In this document: piece by piece, positions 20,709-29,121 of the stretch
How positions within the stretch are numbered: the first letter of the stretch is position 1
Layout: each line of letters opens with the position of its first letter
NCBI GenBank assembly: GCA_944376265.1
Contig: CALWCD010000005.1
Location: 1 to 60,662, forward strand
From: an uncultured Clostridia bacterium
Lineage (GTDB): Bacteria; Bacillota; Clostridia; Oscillospirales; Acutalibacteraceae
Length of the DNA: 60,662 nt
Direction of reading: 5' to 3'
Translations under genes and position numbers: made by a program
Notes under the pieces: model-generated
The model's database searches: none
Seen by the model: the letters and a program-made list of their open reading frames with translations, nothing else
What the model was told of the DNA's origin: nothing

Positions 20709-21676
20709 CCTTTGGCGCCCCCTTTCTTGGCCTTGGGCAGGGAGCCGAAGGGCCGGGGCTTGATGTACCGCTCGATAAGGGGCGTGAGGATGTTCATCAG
20801 GATGATGGAGTAGGACACGCCCTCGGGCAGGGAGCCGAATTCCCGGATGATGATGGTGAGCACGCCGCAGCCGAAGGCGAAGACCACCCGGCCCCAGAAG
20901 TACAGGGGACTGGTGGTGTAGTCGGTGGCCATGAAGAAGGCGCCCAGCATCAGCCCGCCGGAGAGCAGGTCGAAGAGGGGATCGCGGCCTAAAAGGGCGG
21001 AAAACACTGCCGCGGTGGCCAGGTAGGTGACGGGGATCACCGGGGAGATCACCCGGCGGACAATGAGATAGATGCCGCCGATGAGCAGGGCCAGAGCGCA
21101 GGTCTCGCCCAGGCATCCGCCGGTGTTGCCCAGAAACAGGTCCAGGTAGGAAGGAAGGTCCCCGCCGCCCTCTTTCAGAATGCCCAGAGGGGTGGCGGTG
21201 GTCACCGCGTCGGCGGTGGCGGCGTAGTCAAAGGGCTGCACCCAGTGGGTCATCCGGGAGGGGAAGGAGTTCAGCAGGATGATCCGGGCGGTGAGGGCCG
21301 GGTTGACAAAGTTCTGGCCAATGCCGCCGAACATCTGCTTGACCACCACAATGGCCGCCACGCTGCCGAAAATGGCAATGAGGGGATTGATGGTGACCGG
21401 CAGGTTCAGCGCCAGCAGGATGCCGGTGACCACGCAGCTCAGATCTCCCACGGTCTGAGGGCGCTTCATCACCCGGCGGGACAGGTATTCGCTGAGGACA
21501 CAGGCTGCCACGCAGGTGACAATGACCACCGCGGCCCTGGGCCCGAATAAGATGACGGAAGCGATCATGGCGGGAGCGAGAGCGATGATCACGTCCAGCA
21601 TGATGGTTTGAGTGGTCTTCCCGCCGTTGAAGTGGGGGGAAGAGGATACGATCAATTTATCCAATTTTGAATCCAT
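20705..21676 (-). CDS. rnfD: Rnf complex subunit D (covalent FMN)
   Basis: A 323-residue integral membrane subunit of the NqrB/RnfD family with eight or more helices. The flavinylation motif lies in DAVTTATPL (156-164), with T160 or T162 as the expected FMN site. It lies between rnfC and rnfG; the stop overlaps the rnfG start by four bases. The ATG follows GGAAAGGATG. Confidence 0.94.
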   Translation of the reverse strand: MDSKLDKLIVSSSPHFNGGKTTQTIMLDVIIALAPAMIASVILFGPRAAVVIVTCVAACVLSEYLSRRVMKRPQTVGDLSCVVTGILLALNLPVTINPLIAIFGSVAAIVVVKQMFGGIGQNFVNPALTARIILLNSFPSRMTHWVQPFDYAATADAVTTATPLGILKEGGGDLPSYLDLFLGNTGGCLGETCALALLIGGIYLIVRRVISPVIPVTYLATAAVFSALLGRDPLFDLLSGGLMLGAFFMATDYTTSPLYFWGRVVFAFGCGVLTIIIREFGSLPEGVSYSIILMNILTPLIERYIKPRPFGSLPKAKKGGAKG

Positions 21677-21715
21677 CCTTTCCGGAAAGCTTACAGGCTG
21701 ACAGGCAGAGCGCCC

Positions 21716-23053
21716 TCACTTTTTGGCGGCCCTTCGGACGTAGCTCTTGCCCAGGCGGATGGCCTGGACCAGCCGCCGTCCCGCGGGACAGGAGAAGGCG
21801 CAGCAGCCGCACTCCATGCAGGTCATGATGTTCAGGGCGTTCAGGGCGTCCACGTCCTTGCGCTCCGCAGCCTGTTCCAGCTTGGTGGGCATCAGCTCCA
21901 TGGGACATGCCGCCACGCAGCGGCCGCAGCGGATGCAGGCGGTGGGCTGGCGCAGGGCAGCGTCGCCGGCGTCGAAAGCCAGAATGGCGTTGTTCTGCTT
22001 TAAAATGGGCAGCTCGTCGCTGGTGATGGCTACGCCCATCATGGGGCCGCCCATAATCAGCTTCCGGGCCTCCGTCTTGTAGCCGCCGCAGAAGGCCACC
22101 ACATCCTTGATGGGAGTCCCCACCGGAACGATAACGTTCTGGGGATGGGCAATGGCGGAGCCGTCAATGGTGACCCGCTTCAGGGTCAGGGGCATGCCGG
22201 TGCGCATGTAGCTTGCCAGGAAAGAGATGGAGGCGATGTTCATCACCAGACATCCCACGTCGGCGGGGAGCTTGCCCTCGGGGACTTTCCGGCCGGTGCA
22301 GGCCTGGACCAGCACCTTTTCCGCGCCCTGGGGGTAGCGGCTCTTCAAGGGGAGCACCCGGACCTGGTCCAGCGGGTCCCGCTTGGGGTCGTCGGCAGTC
22401 TCTTTCAGCTTCTGGATGACATCGGGCTTGTTGTTCTCCACGGCGATGATCACCCGCTGCACCCCCAGAATGTCCTTCACCTTGTACACGCCGTCCAGCA
22501 CGTTCTGGCCGTTTTCCAGGGCTTCCCGGTGGTCGGAGGTGACGTAGGGCTCGCATTCTGCCACGTTGACGATGAGGGTGTCGATCACCTTCCCCTCGGG
22601 GACGTTCAGCTTCACATGGGTGGGGAAGCCGGCGCCGCCCAGGCCCACCAGACCGGCGGATCTTGCCGCGGCGGCCAGCTCCTCCTTGGAGGTGATGGAA
22701 GCGGGAGGATAGATGTTGGGGTCGTGCTCCATTTTGCCGTCGGACTCCACCACCACGGCCTGGGTCATCTGGCCGCCGGTGAGCATAACGGAGGTGAGCT
22801 CCGTCACCGTGCCGGAGACGGAGGAATGTACAGGGACGCAGACATAGGCATCGTTGTCGCCCACCACGGTGCCCACAAAGACGTGGTCTCCCTTTTTCAC
22901 AGTGGGAATGCAGGGCGCGCCGATATGCTGCTGCATGGGCAAAATGACCTTTTCCGGAGGCGGCATGGTGGCAGTGGGGATGTCCCAGGTGTTTTTATGA
23001 TGGGGCACCGCCGCGCCGCCATGGGTGCGGAAAGGATGTTTTGGAAACTCCAT
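21716..23053 (-). CDS. rnfC: Rnf complex subunit C (NADH site)
   Basis: Peripheral 445-residue subunit that holds FMN and reduces NAD+. Near the N-terminus is a short HPFRTHGG stretch, then the NADH/FMN Rossmann-like region with GLGGAGFPTHVK (near 138), an SLBB-type segment, and two [4Fe-4S] ferredoxin motifs: CIRCGRCVAACP (near 373) and CMECGCCAFSCP (near 412). The reading frame is open well upstream, but the ATG at 23053 starts the conserved sequence and has GAAAGG ahead of it. First gene of the operon, under a TTGCGG-17-TACAAT promoter. Confidence 0.95.
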   Translation of the reverse strand: MEFPKHPFRTHGGAAVPHHKNTWDIPTATMPPPEKVILPMQQHIGAPCIPTVKKGDHVFVGTVVGDNDAYVCVPVHSSVSGTVTELTSVMLTGGQMTQAVVVESDGKMEHDPNIYPPASITSKEELAAAARSAGLVGLGGAGFPTHVKLNVPEGKVIDTLIVNVAECEPYVTSDHREALENGQNVLDGVYKVKDILGVQRVIIAVENNKPDVIQKLKETADDPKRDPLDQVRVLPLKSRYPQGAEKVLVQACTGRKVPEGKLPADVGCLVMNIASISFLASYMRTGMPLTLKRVTIDGSAIAHPQNVIVPVGTPIKDVVAFCGGYKTEARKLIMGGPMMGVAITSDELPILKQNNAILAFDAGDAALRQPTACIRCGRCVAACPMELMPTKLEQAAERKDVDALNALNIMTCMECGCCAFSCPAGRRLVQAIRLGKSYVRRAAKK

Positions 23054-23084
23054 TGCTTCATTCCAGCCTTTCGTAGGATCGGTC

Positions 23085-23100
23085 GGAGAAAATTTTCTCC
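23085..23100 (-). promoter_or_regulatory. Perfect palindrome at the rnf transcription start
   Basis: GGAGAAAATTTTCTCC, a 16-base perfect palindrome. It starts where the transcript predicted from the adjacent promoter should begin, between the -10 and the rnfC ribosome site. This is a typical place for a repressor. It does not match the Rex consensus. Confidence 0.5.
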
Positions 23101-23107
23101 AAATACC

Positions 23108-23136
23108 ATTGTAACCGAAAAAAAGACACGCCGCAA
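23108..23136 (-). promoter_or_regulatory. Promoter of the rnf operon
   Basis: On the minus strand TTGCGG, a 17-base spacer and TACAAT, with no other good candidate between here and rnfC. The predicted leader is about 50 bases. Confidence 0.7.
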
Positions 23137-23175
23137 GCGGTGGGCGGATAAATATTAATTTGTCAAAGAAGGGCT

Positions 23176-23492
23176 CCGCGAAGCGGCGGAAGTTTTTCGC
23201 CGGCCTTTTTTCAAAAAAGGCCGCCAGGTGTGGAGCGGAGCTCCACGGCCTGAAAAGGCGGCCCGAAAAGGCCCGCAAAAGAGGAAGGAGGAAAACAGGG
23301 GCGCAGCCCCGCTTTTTCCGGCCGGGGAGGAGATTCCGCGAAGCGGCGGAAGTTTTTCGCCGGCCTTTTTTTCGAAAAAGGCCGCCAGGTGTGGAGCGGA
23401 GCTCCACGGTCTGCAAAGGCGGGCCGAAAAGGCCCGCAAAAGAGGAAGGAGGAAAACAGGGGCGCAGCCCCGCTTTTTCCGGCCGGGGAGGA
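23176..23492. repeat. 160-bp structured tandem repeat, two copies
   Basis: Copies start at 23176 and 23336 and are nearly identical (a few base changes, one indel). Each contains a terminator-like hairpin GGCCTTTTTT/AAAAAAGGCC, a second hairpin GTGGAGC/GCTCCAC, and a third around GGGGC-GCA-GCCCC. All frames are open by base composition, but no ribosome site or conserved product is seen. A diverged single copy lies at 32869-32985. The repeat takes most of the 563-base gap between rnfC and the small regulator gene. Confidence 0.85.
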
Positions 23493-23522
23493 ACCCTTGT
23501 AAAAAGAGAGCTACATGGCATG

Positions 23523-23561
23523 AAAAAACAGAGGGTAGTGTCCGTACAAAGACACTGCCCT
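23523..23561 (-). terminator. Terminator for the MATE-2 transcript
   Basis: Eleven-pair stem (23532-23542 with 23551-23561, one mismatch) followed on the minus strand by CTGTTTTTT. It lies past the small gene at 23617-23808, so the MATE-2 message would run antisense through that gene before stopping here. Confidence 0.55.
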
Positions 23562-23616
23562 CCGTGGAGTTTTTCAGATAAAATATGTGGGAGAATTTTT
23601 GGCATGGAGGAAATCT

Positions 23617-23808
23617 ATGAGAGAATTTCATATTCCCGCCGCTGCTGGCCGCACAACAAAATCCATTCGATTCCCCAATAGGATGATCTGTGAAGTAGAA
23701 CAAGTGCTCCAAGGAACAGAGTGCAGCTTTTCTGCCTTTGTGGTCGAAGCAGTTCGAGTGGCGCTGGACGATTTGCGGGAACAGGGGACCTTAGGCTCAC
23801 TTCCGTAA
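23617..23808 (+). CDS. Small ribbon-helix-helix-like protein
   Basis: A 63-residue protein whose middle part (KSIRFPNRMICEVEQVL, then FSAFVVEAVRVALDDL) has the strand-helix-helix pattern of ribbon-helix-helix DNA-binding proteins, close in style to YlcI/YnfO or CopG-type proteins. The ATG lies seven bases after GGAGG; an ATG-like start ten codons earlier lacks a ribosome site. It sits alone, tail to tail with the MATE gene 16 bases away. No toxin partner is adjacent, so an antitoxin role is not supported. Confidence 0.6.
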   Translation: MREFHIPAAAGRTTKSIRFPNRMICEVEQVLQGTECSFSAFVVEAVRVALDDLREQGTLGSLP

Positions 23809-23824
23809 GCAGGGACCAAAGATG

Positions 23825-25198
23825 TCACTTTCCCTCCGCCGCCTTTTCCCGGCTGACCATCTCCCGCCAGATGGTCAGCAGCATGGTGATGTAGCAGGCG
23901 GCGCCGCCGATGAAGTTGGAGATGGGCTCCGCCAGGAACACGCCGGTGACCCCCAGCCCGAACAGCCGGGGCAGCAGCAGTGTCAGGGGCACCACAATGA
24001 CCACCTTCCGGAACAGGGAGAAGAACACCGCCTGCTTGGACCGGCCCAGCGCCACTGCCGCCGACTGCCCCGCCATTTGGAAGCTCATCATGAAGAAGCC
24101 GAAGAAGTAGATGTGCATGCTGGGCACCGCCGCCTCCCGAAGGGCCTCCTCGCTGCTGAACAGGCCGATGAAGAACCGGGGGAACAGGAACAGCATCAGC
24201 CACACCAGGGTGGTGTAAATGACGCACAGCACCGTGATGAACTTGATCCCCGAGCGCACCCGGCGGTATTTTCTGGCGCCGTAGTTGAAGCCCACCACCG
24301 GCTGGCCGGCGTTGGTCACCCCGTTGATGGGGGTGGAGACCACTTCCCGCACGGAGTTGAGAATGGTCATCACCCCCACGTACAGATCGCCGCCGAAGGT
24401 CTGCAGCGTGGAGTTGCAGGTGATCTGCACAATGCTGTTTGTGATGGCCATGACAAAGCTGGAAAAACCCAGAGAGACGATTTTCCACACCAGTTTCAGG
24501 TCCAGCTTCATGCTCCTGCGCTCCAGCCGGATGAGAGTGCGCTTCCCCAGCAGGAAGGATACCGCCCACACCGCCGAGACAAACTGGGAGATCACCGTGG
24601 CCAGAGCCGCCCCCTGGACACCCATGTTCAGCACAAAGATGAACAGGGGGTCCAGCACAATGTTGATCACCGCCCCCAGCAGGACGGTCATCATCCCCTT
24701 GCGGCCGAAGCCCTGGGCGTTGATGAAGTTGTTCATCCCCAGCCCCAGCATGACGAAAATGCTGCCGCACAGGTAGATGGTGATGTAGCCGTCGGCGTAG
24801 GGATAGGTCACGTCGCTGGCTCCGAAGGCGTAGAGCAGGGGCCGCTTGATCAGCAGGATCACCGCGGTGAGCACCACCCCGGTGCCCACCAGCAGGGCAA
24901 AGGTGTTCCCCATGATTTTCCGGGCCTTGTCCAGGTCGCCCCGGCCCCGCTCCATGGAGAACAGGGGAGAGCCCCCCATGCCGAACAGGTTTGCGAAGGC
25001 GGTGACAATGGAGATGATGGGAAAGGTGAGCCCCACGCCGGTGAGGGCGTGAGCGGCGGCGTTGGGAATGTGGCCGATGTACATCCGGTCCACCACGCTG
25101 TACAGCACGTTGATCAGCTGGGCCACCGTCATGGGGATAGCCAGCCGGAGAATGTTGCCGGAAACGCTGCCTTGGGAGAAGTCGCTTGTATTGGTCAT
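23825..25198 (-). CDS. MATE-family multidrug/cation exporter (second copy)
   Basis: Twelve-helix MATE antiporter of 457 residues, with the helix 1 stretch SVVDRMYIGHIP and GMGGSPLFSMERG. The ATG at 25198 begins the usual short polar N-terminus (MTNTSDFSQG); AAAGGA precedes it at a wide spacing. An ATG 16 codons upstream has no ribosome site. It shares the family but little sequence with the exporter at 16.6-18.0 kb, so it is not a recent duplicate. Substrate unknown. Confidence 0.85.
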   Translation of the reverse strand: MTNTSDFSQGSVSGNILRLAIPMTVAQLINVLYSVVDRMYIGHIPNAAAHALTGVGLTFPIISIVTAFANLFGMGGSPLFSMERGRGDLDKARKIMGNTFALLVGTGVVLTAVILLIKRPLLYAFGASDVTYPYADGYITIYLCGSIFVMLGLGMNNFINAQGFGRKGMMTVLLGAVINIVLDPLFIFVLNMGVQGAALATVISQFVSAVWAVSFLLGKRTLIRLERRSMKLDLKLVWKIVSLGFSSFVMAITNSIVQITCNSTLQTFGGDLYVGVMTILNSVREVVSTPINGVTNAGQPVVGFNYGARKYRRVRSGIKFITVLCVIYTTLVWLMLFLFPRFFIGLFSSEEALREAAVPSMHIYFFGFFMMSFQMAGQSAAVALGRSKQAVFFSLFRKVVIVVPLTLLLPRLFGLGVTGVFLAEPISNFIGGAACYITMLLTIWREMVSREKAAEGK

Positions 25199-25431
25199 GA
25201 AGCAGTTCGCGGTCCTTTCTGGGAGGATAGTTGATTTTTCAACCATATTTTACAGGAGTTTCACAAAACTTGCAAGCCTCCGGGCCGGTTGAAAGCAGCC
25301 TCCCCAGCTTCGAACGGCCATCTAAAAAACATGTTTGGGGTTCTTTTCTTTTTTGGATAATTGTGACAGAGAGGGAGAGAAATGGGCCCGGCCAATGCCG
25401 GAGAAACCCCGGAGTTTGGCCAAATTCGGTC

Positions 25432-25460
25432 TTTTCAAAGGGGGTGTTTGATGGTATAAT
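25432..25460 (+). promoter_or_regulatory. Promoter of typA
   Basis: TTTTCA, 17 bases, TATAAT, placed about 80 bases before the typA start. The other part of the 341-base gap to MATE-2 contains a GC hairpin near 25390-25422 but no gene. Confidence 0.6.
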
Positions 25461-25539
25461 AAATCGGTTAATGACAACGAGCGAGATTTCAGCTTTCCAG
25501 AAGGGAAGGCTGTTGTAAAGAAAGGATCGATGGGATACC

Positions 25540-27363
25540 ATGGCAAAGAGAGAGAATTTACGCAACGTGGCGATCATCGCCCACGTAGACCACGGCAAGA
25601 CCACCCTGGTGGACCAGCTGCTGCGCCAGAGCGGCGTGTTCCGCCAGAACGAGGCGGTGGCCGAGCGGGTGATGGACTCCGGCGACCTGGAGCGGGAGCG
25701 GGGCATCACCATCCTCTCCAAGAATACGGCGGTGATGTACAAGGACACCAAGATCAACATTGTGGACACTCCCGGACACGCGGACTTCGGCGGGGAAGTG
25801 GAGCGGGTGCTGATGATGGTGGACGGCGTGCTGCTTTTGGTGGACGCCTTCGAGGGCTGCATGCCCCAGACCCGGTTCGTGCTGAAAAAGGCCCTGGCCC
25901 TTGGAAAAAAGCCCCTGGTGGTTTTGAATAAGATCGACCGTCCCGGCGCCCGTCCTGCGGAAGTGGTGGACGAAGTGCTGGACCTGTTCATCGAGCTGGG
26001 CGCCAACGACGACCAGCTGGATTTCCCCGTGGCTTACGCCTCCGCCCGGGACGGCTACGCCACTCTGGACCCCAACGAGCCCGGCACCGACATGAGCCCC
26101 CTCTTTGAGATGATCCTCAGGGAAGTGCCCGCGCCGGAAGGGGACCTGGAAGGCCCCACCCAGGTGCTGTTCTCCAACATCGACTACGACGAGTATGTGG
26201 GCCGCATCGGCATTGGCCGGGTGGAGCGGGGCTCCATTCGGGTGGGCCAGACCGTCACCATCTGCGGCGGCGGTGAGGACCACCACCAGAACGCCCGCAT
26301 TACCAAGCTGTACCAGTTCGAGGGCTTGAAGCGGGTGGAGGCGGAATCCGCCCAGCTGGGGGATATCATCGCCGTGTCCGGCATTGCCGAGCTGAACATC
26401 GGCCAGACCGCCTGCGACGTGGAGCACGTGGAACCCCTGCCTTTCGTGAAGATTGACGAGCCCACCGTGTCCATGATGTTCATGGTGAACAACTCCCCCT
26501 TCGCCGGGCGGGAGGGCAAGTACGTCACCTCCCGGAACTTGCGGGACCGGCTGTTCAAAGAGGTGGAGACCAACGTGGCCATGCGGGTGGAGGAGACGGA
26601 ATCCTCCGACACCTACAAGGTTTCCGGCCGGGGCGAGCTGCATCTGAGCATCCTCATCGAGCAGATGCGCCGCCAGGGCTACGAGTTCCAGGTGTCCCGC
26701 CCCACCGTCATCTACAAGGAGAAGGACGGAAAGCGGCTGGAGCCCATGGAGCTTCTGATGATCGAGGTGCCCGACAACTACGTGGGGGCTGTCATGGAGA
26801 AGATTGGCTCCCGGAAAGCGGAGCTTCTGAATATGGGCTCTCGGGAGTCCGGCACCACCCATTTGGAATTTAAGATCCCCGCCCGGGGCCTGATGGGCTA
26901 CCGTTCGGAGTTCCTGACCGACACCAACGGCAACGGCATTATGAACCACGTGTTCGACAGCTACGAGCCCTACAAGGGAGATATCCAGCAGCGGGTCCAG
27001 GGGTCCATTATCGCCCATGAGACCGGCGAGTCCACCGCCTACGGCCTGTTCTACGCTCAGGAGCGGGGCCGGCTGTTTATCGGGCCTGGCGTGGAGGTCT
27101 ACGAGGGCATGATCGTGGGCGCCAACCCCAAAACCGAGGACATCACCGTGAACGTGTGCAAGAAAAAGCACGCCACCAACACCCGCGCTGCCGGCTCCGA
27201 CGACGCGTTGAAGCTGACTCCTCACTCGGTGCTGAGCCTGGAGCAGTGTTTGGAGTTCATCGCCGACGACGAGCTGGTGGAGGTCACCCCCAAGAGCATT
27301 CGCATGCGCAAGGGCATTCTGTCCAAGGAACTGAGGATGAAGCAGGCCAGCAAGAAGAAATAA
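25540..27363 (+). CDS. typA: Ribosome-associated GTPase TypA/BipA
   Basis: Translational GTPase of 607 residues that binds the ribosome and helps assembly and stress adaptation. The G domain has AHVDHGKTT (14-22), the DTPGHADFG switch II stretch (near 75) and the NKID specificity motif (near 129). The EF-G-like domains and the BipA-specific C-terminus follow ([13 protein letters not shown] near 450). AAAGGATCG precedes the ATG. Promoter just upstream; it leads a run of same-strand genes. Confidence 0.96.
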   Translation: MAKRENLRNVAIIAHVDHGKTTLVDQLLRQSGVFRQNEAVAERVMDSGDLERERGITILSKNTAVMYKDTKINIVDTPGHADFGGEVERVLMMVDGVLLLVDAFEGCMPQTRFVLKKALALGKKPLVVLNKIDRPGARPAEVVDEVLDLFIELGANDDQLDFPVAYASARDGYATLDPNEPGTDMSPLFEMILREVPAPEGDLEGPTQVLFSNIDYDEYVGRIGIGRVERGSIRVGQTVTICGGGEDHHQNARITKLYQFEGLKRVEAESAQLGDIIAVSGIAELNIGQTACDVEHVEPLPFVKIDEPTVSMMFMVNNSPFAGREGKYVTSRNLRDRLFKEVETNVAMRVEETESSDTYKVSGRGELHLSILIEQMRRQGYEFQVSRPTVIYKEKDGKRLEPMELLMIEVPDNYVGAVMEKIGSRKAELLNMGSRESGTTHLEFKIPARGLMGYRSEFLTDTNGNGIMNHVFDSYEPYKGDIQQRVQGSIIAHETGESTAYGLFYAQERGRLFIGPGVEVYEGMIVGANPKTEDITVNVCKKKHATNTRAAGSDDALKLTPHSVLSLEQCLEFIADDELVEVTPKSIRMRKGILSKELRMKQASKKK

Positions 27364-27429
27364 GCGCCAGCCCACCGCCCCAAGGCGCGAAGGGAGGGCG
27401 CAGGCACTGCGCGGAAAGGAGACGACCGG

Positions 27430-29121
27430 TTGGATATTGTCATTTTGGACCTGGAGTGGAACGGCACTTACAGCCGGCGGCTCAAGGGCTATATCAACGA
27501 GATCATCGAGTTCGGCGCCGTGAAATGCGGCTCGGACCTTGTGGAGAGATCCACTTTTTCCTGCTTTGTAAAACCCCAGGTGGGAAAGCATATCAGCAGC
27601 ACCATCCAGAGCCTGACCAGCATCACCGACGAAAACCTTACCGACGGCCTGCCCTTTATGCAGGCGGTGAGCCGGTTCAAGCGGTGGGCCGGGGACTGCG
27701 TGGTGATGACCTGGGGCACTTCGGACATTCTCACCCTCATTGAAAACTGCCGGTATTTCAGCGGGGACGAGACCGTGCCCTTCCTGTCCCGCTACTGCGA
27801 CCTGCAGGTGTTTGCCCAGGACCGGATCGGCCTGGGGAGAAAGGAGCAGGTGGGGCTTTCCAAGGCGGCGGAGCTTTTGGGGGTGGATATGTCCGGCATG
27901 GACCACCACCGGGCCCTGGACGACAGCTGGATGACCCTGGCGGTGCTCCGGAAGGTCTACGATCCCAAGGCCATTGCCCCTTACATTGACGAATGCGACC
28001 GGGAGTTCTACCGGCGGATCACCTTTAAGACCACCTATGTGTGCGACCTGCACAGCCCCCTGGTGGAGAAAAGCCACCTGCGCTTCCCCTGCCCCAAATG
28101 CGGGGAGGAGAGCCGGAGGCTCACCCGGTGGAGTTTGAAAAACAAAAGCTTCCGGGCGGATTTCCGCTGCACCCGCTGCGGCCACCTGTTCGCCGGAAGA
28201 TTGACCATCAAACAGAAATACGAGGGACTTACCGTGAACAAGAAAACTTTCCCCCTGCCGGATATTGAAACGCCTCGGGAGGCCGTCCCCGGCCCTCTGG
28301 GCGCCATGGAACTGGAAGTGGTCCAAGGCGTGGGCCTGCTGCGCTTTGGGGGCTGGAACGGTCTGGAGGGGGTAAACCACGCCTTTACCACCAGGATCGG
28401 CGGGGTGAGCCAGAAGGAGTTTGCCTCCATGAACCTGGGCTTCGGCCGGGGGGACGACCCGGAAAAGGTGGCGGAGAATTACCGCCGGTTCTGCGCCGCC
28501 GCCGGCTTTGATCCGGACTCTTTGGTCTGCGGCGCCCAGGACCACCACATCAATATCCGCCGGGTGGGGAAGGACCAGCGGGGGATCGGCATCTGGCGGG
28601 AGAAGGACATGGAGTCTGTGGACGGCCTGTGCACCGACGACCCCAGCGTGACCCTGGTGATCTACTGCGCCGACTGCGTGCCCCTGTACTTTGCGGACCA
28701 GGAGCACAAGGCCATCGGCCTGGCCCACGCCGGGTGGCGGGGCACTGCCGCCGGCATGGCGAAAGCCATGGTGGAGCGGATGGCGAAGGAGTTCGGCACC
28801 CGGTCGGAGGCCTTGAAGGTGGCCGTGGGGCCCTCTATCTGCAAGGACTGCTTCGAGGTGGATGAGCCGGTGGCCGTGGAGTTTTTGAAGCTCCCCCGGT
28901 CTGAAACCTTCGTCACCGGCCCGGACCGGGAAAAGTACCATGTGGACCTGTGGGAGTGCAACCGGCAGTATCTCCTCTCCGCCGGGGTGAAGGCGGAGAA
29001 CATCACCGTGGGCGGCGTGTGCACCATGTGCGAGAGCGATTTGATCTTCTCCCACCGAAAGACAAGAGGCCAGCGGGGCAGCAACTGCGCCATGATGGCC
29101 CTTCAGGGAGAACAGGCATGA
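27430..29121 (+). CDS. Fusion: DEDDh exonuclease, zinc ribbon, laccase-domain (YfiH/PgeF) protein
   Basis: A 563-residue protein with three modules in one frame. Residues 1-180 are a DEDDh 3'-5' exonuclease with D7/E9 in LDLEWN and the final HRALDD motif (H160, D165). Residues about 215-265 hold a zinc ribbon with CPKC (221, 224) and CTRC (247, 250). Residues about 295-563 are a YfiH/PgeF domain with H372 in AQDHH, C416 in YCADC and H433 in AHAGWRG, the family metal/nucleoside site. Such domains are reported as purine nucleoside phosphorylases or as proofreaders of peptidoglycan building. Start is TTG, nine bases after AAAGGAG. The stop overlaps the next start (ATGA). The two halves are normally separate genes. 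Confidence 0.85.
   Translation: MDIVILDLEWNGTYSRRLKGYINEIIEFGAVKCGSDLVERSTFSCFVKPQVGKHISSTIQSLTSITDENLTDGLPFMQAVSRFKRWAGDCVVMTWGTSDILTLIENCRYFSGDETVPFLSRYCDLQVFAQDRIGLGRKEQVGLSKAAELLGVDMSGMDHHRALDDSWMTLAVLRKVYDPKAIAPYIDECDREFYRRITFKTTYVCDLHSPLVEKSHLRFPCPKCGEESRRLTRWSLKNKSFRADFRCTRCGHLFAGRLTIKQKYEGLTVNKKTFPLPDIETPREAVPGPLGAMELEVVQGVGLLRFGGWNGLEGVNHAFTTRIGGVSQKEFASMNLGFGRGDDPEKVAENYRRFCAAAGFDPDSLVCGAQDHHINIRRVGKDQRGIGIWREKDMESVDGLCTDDPSVTLVIYCADCVPLYFADQEHKAIGLAHAGWRGTAAGMAKAMVERMAKEFGTRSEALKVAVGPSICKDCFEVDEPVAVEFLKLPRSETFVTGPDREKYHVDLWECNRQYLLSAGVKAENITVGGVCTMCESDLIFSHRKTRGQRGSNCAMMALQGEQA

Noticed and set aside
23160-23681. Long open frames through the 160-bp repeat
   Set aside because: Open in all frames because of composition; products are low-complexity and repeat with the DNA. 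No ribosome site.
23617-23808. Antitoxin of a toxin-antitoxin pair
   Set aside because: The RHH-like protein has no neighbouring toxin-sized gene in the same operon.
16591-25198. Recent duplication of the two MATE genes
   Set aside because: They share only family motifs; flanks, starts and most residues differ.
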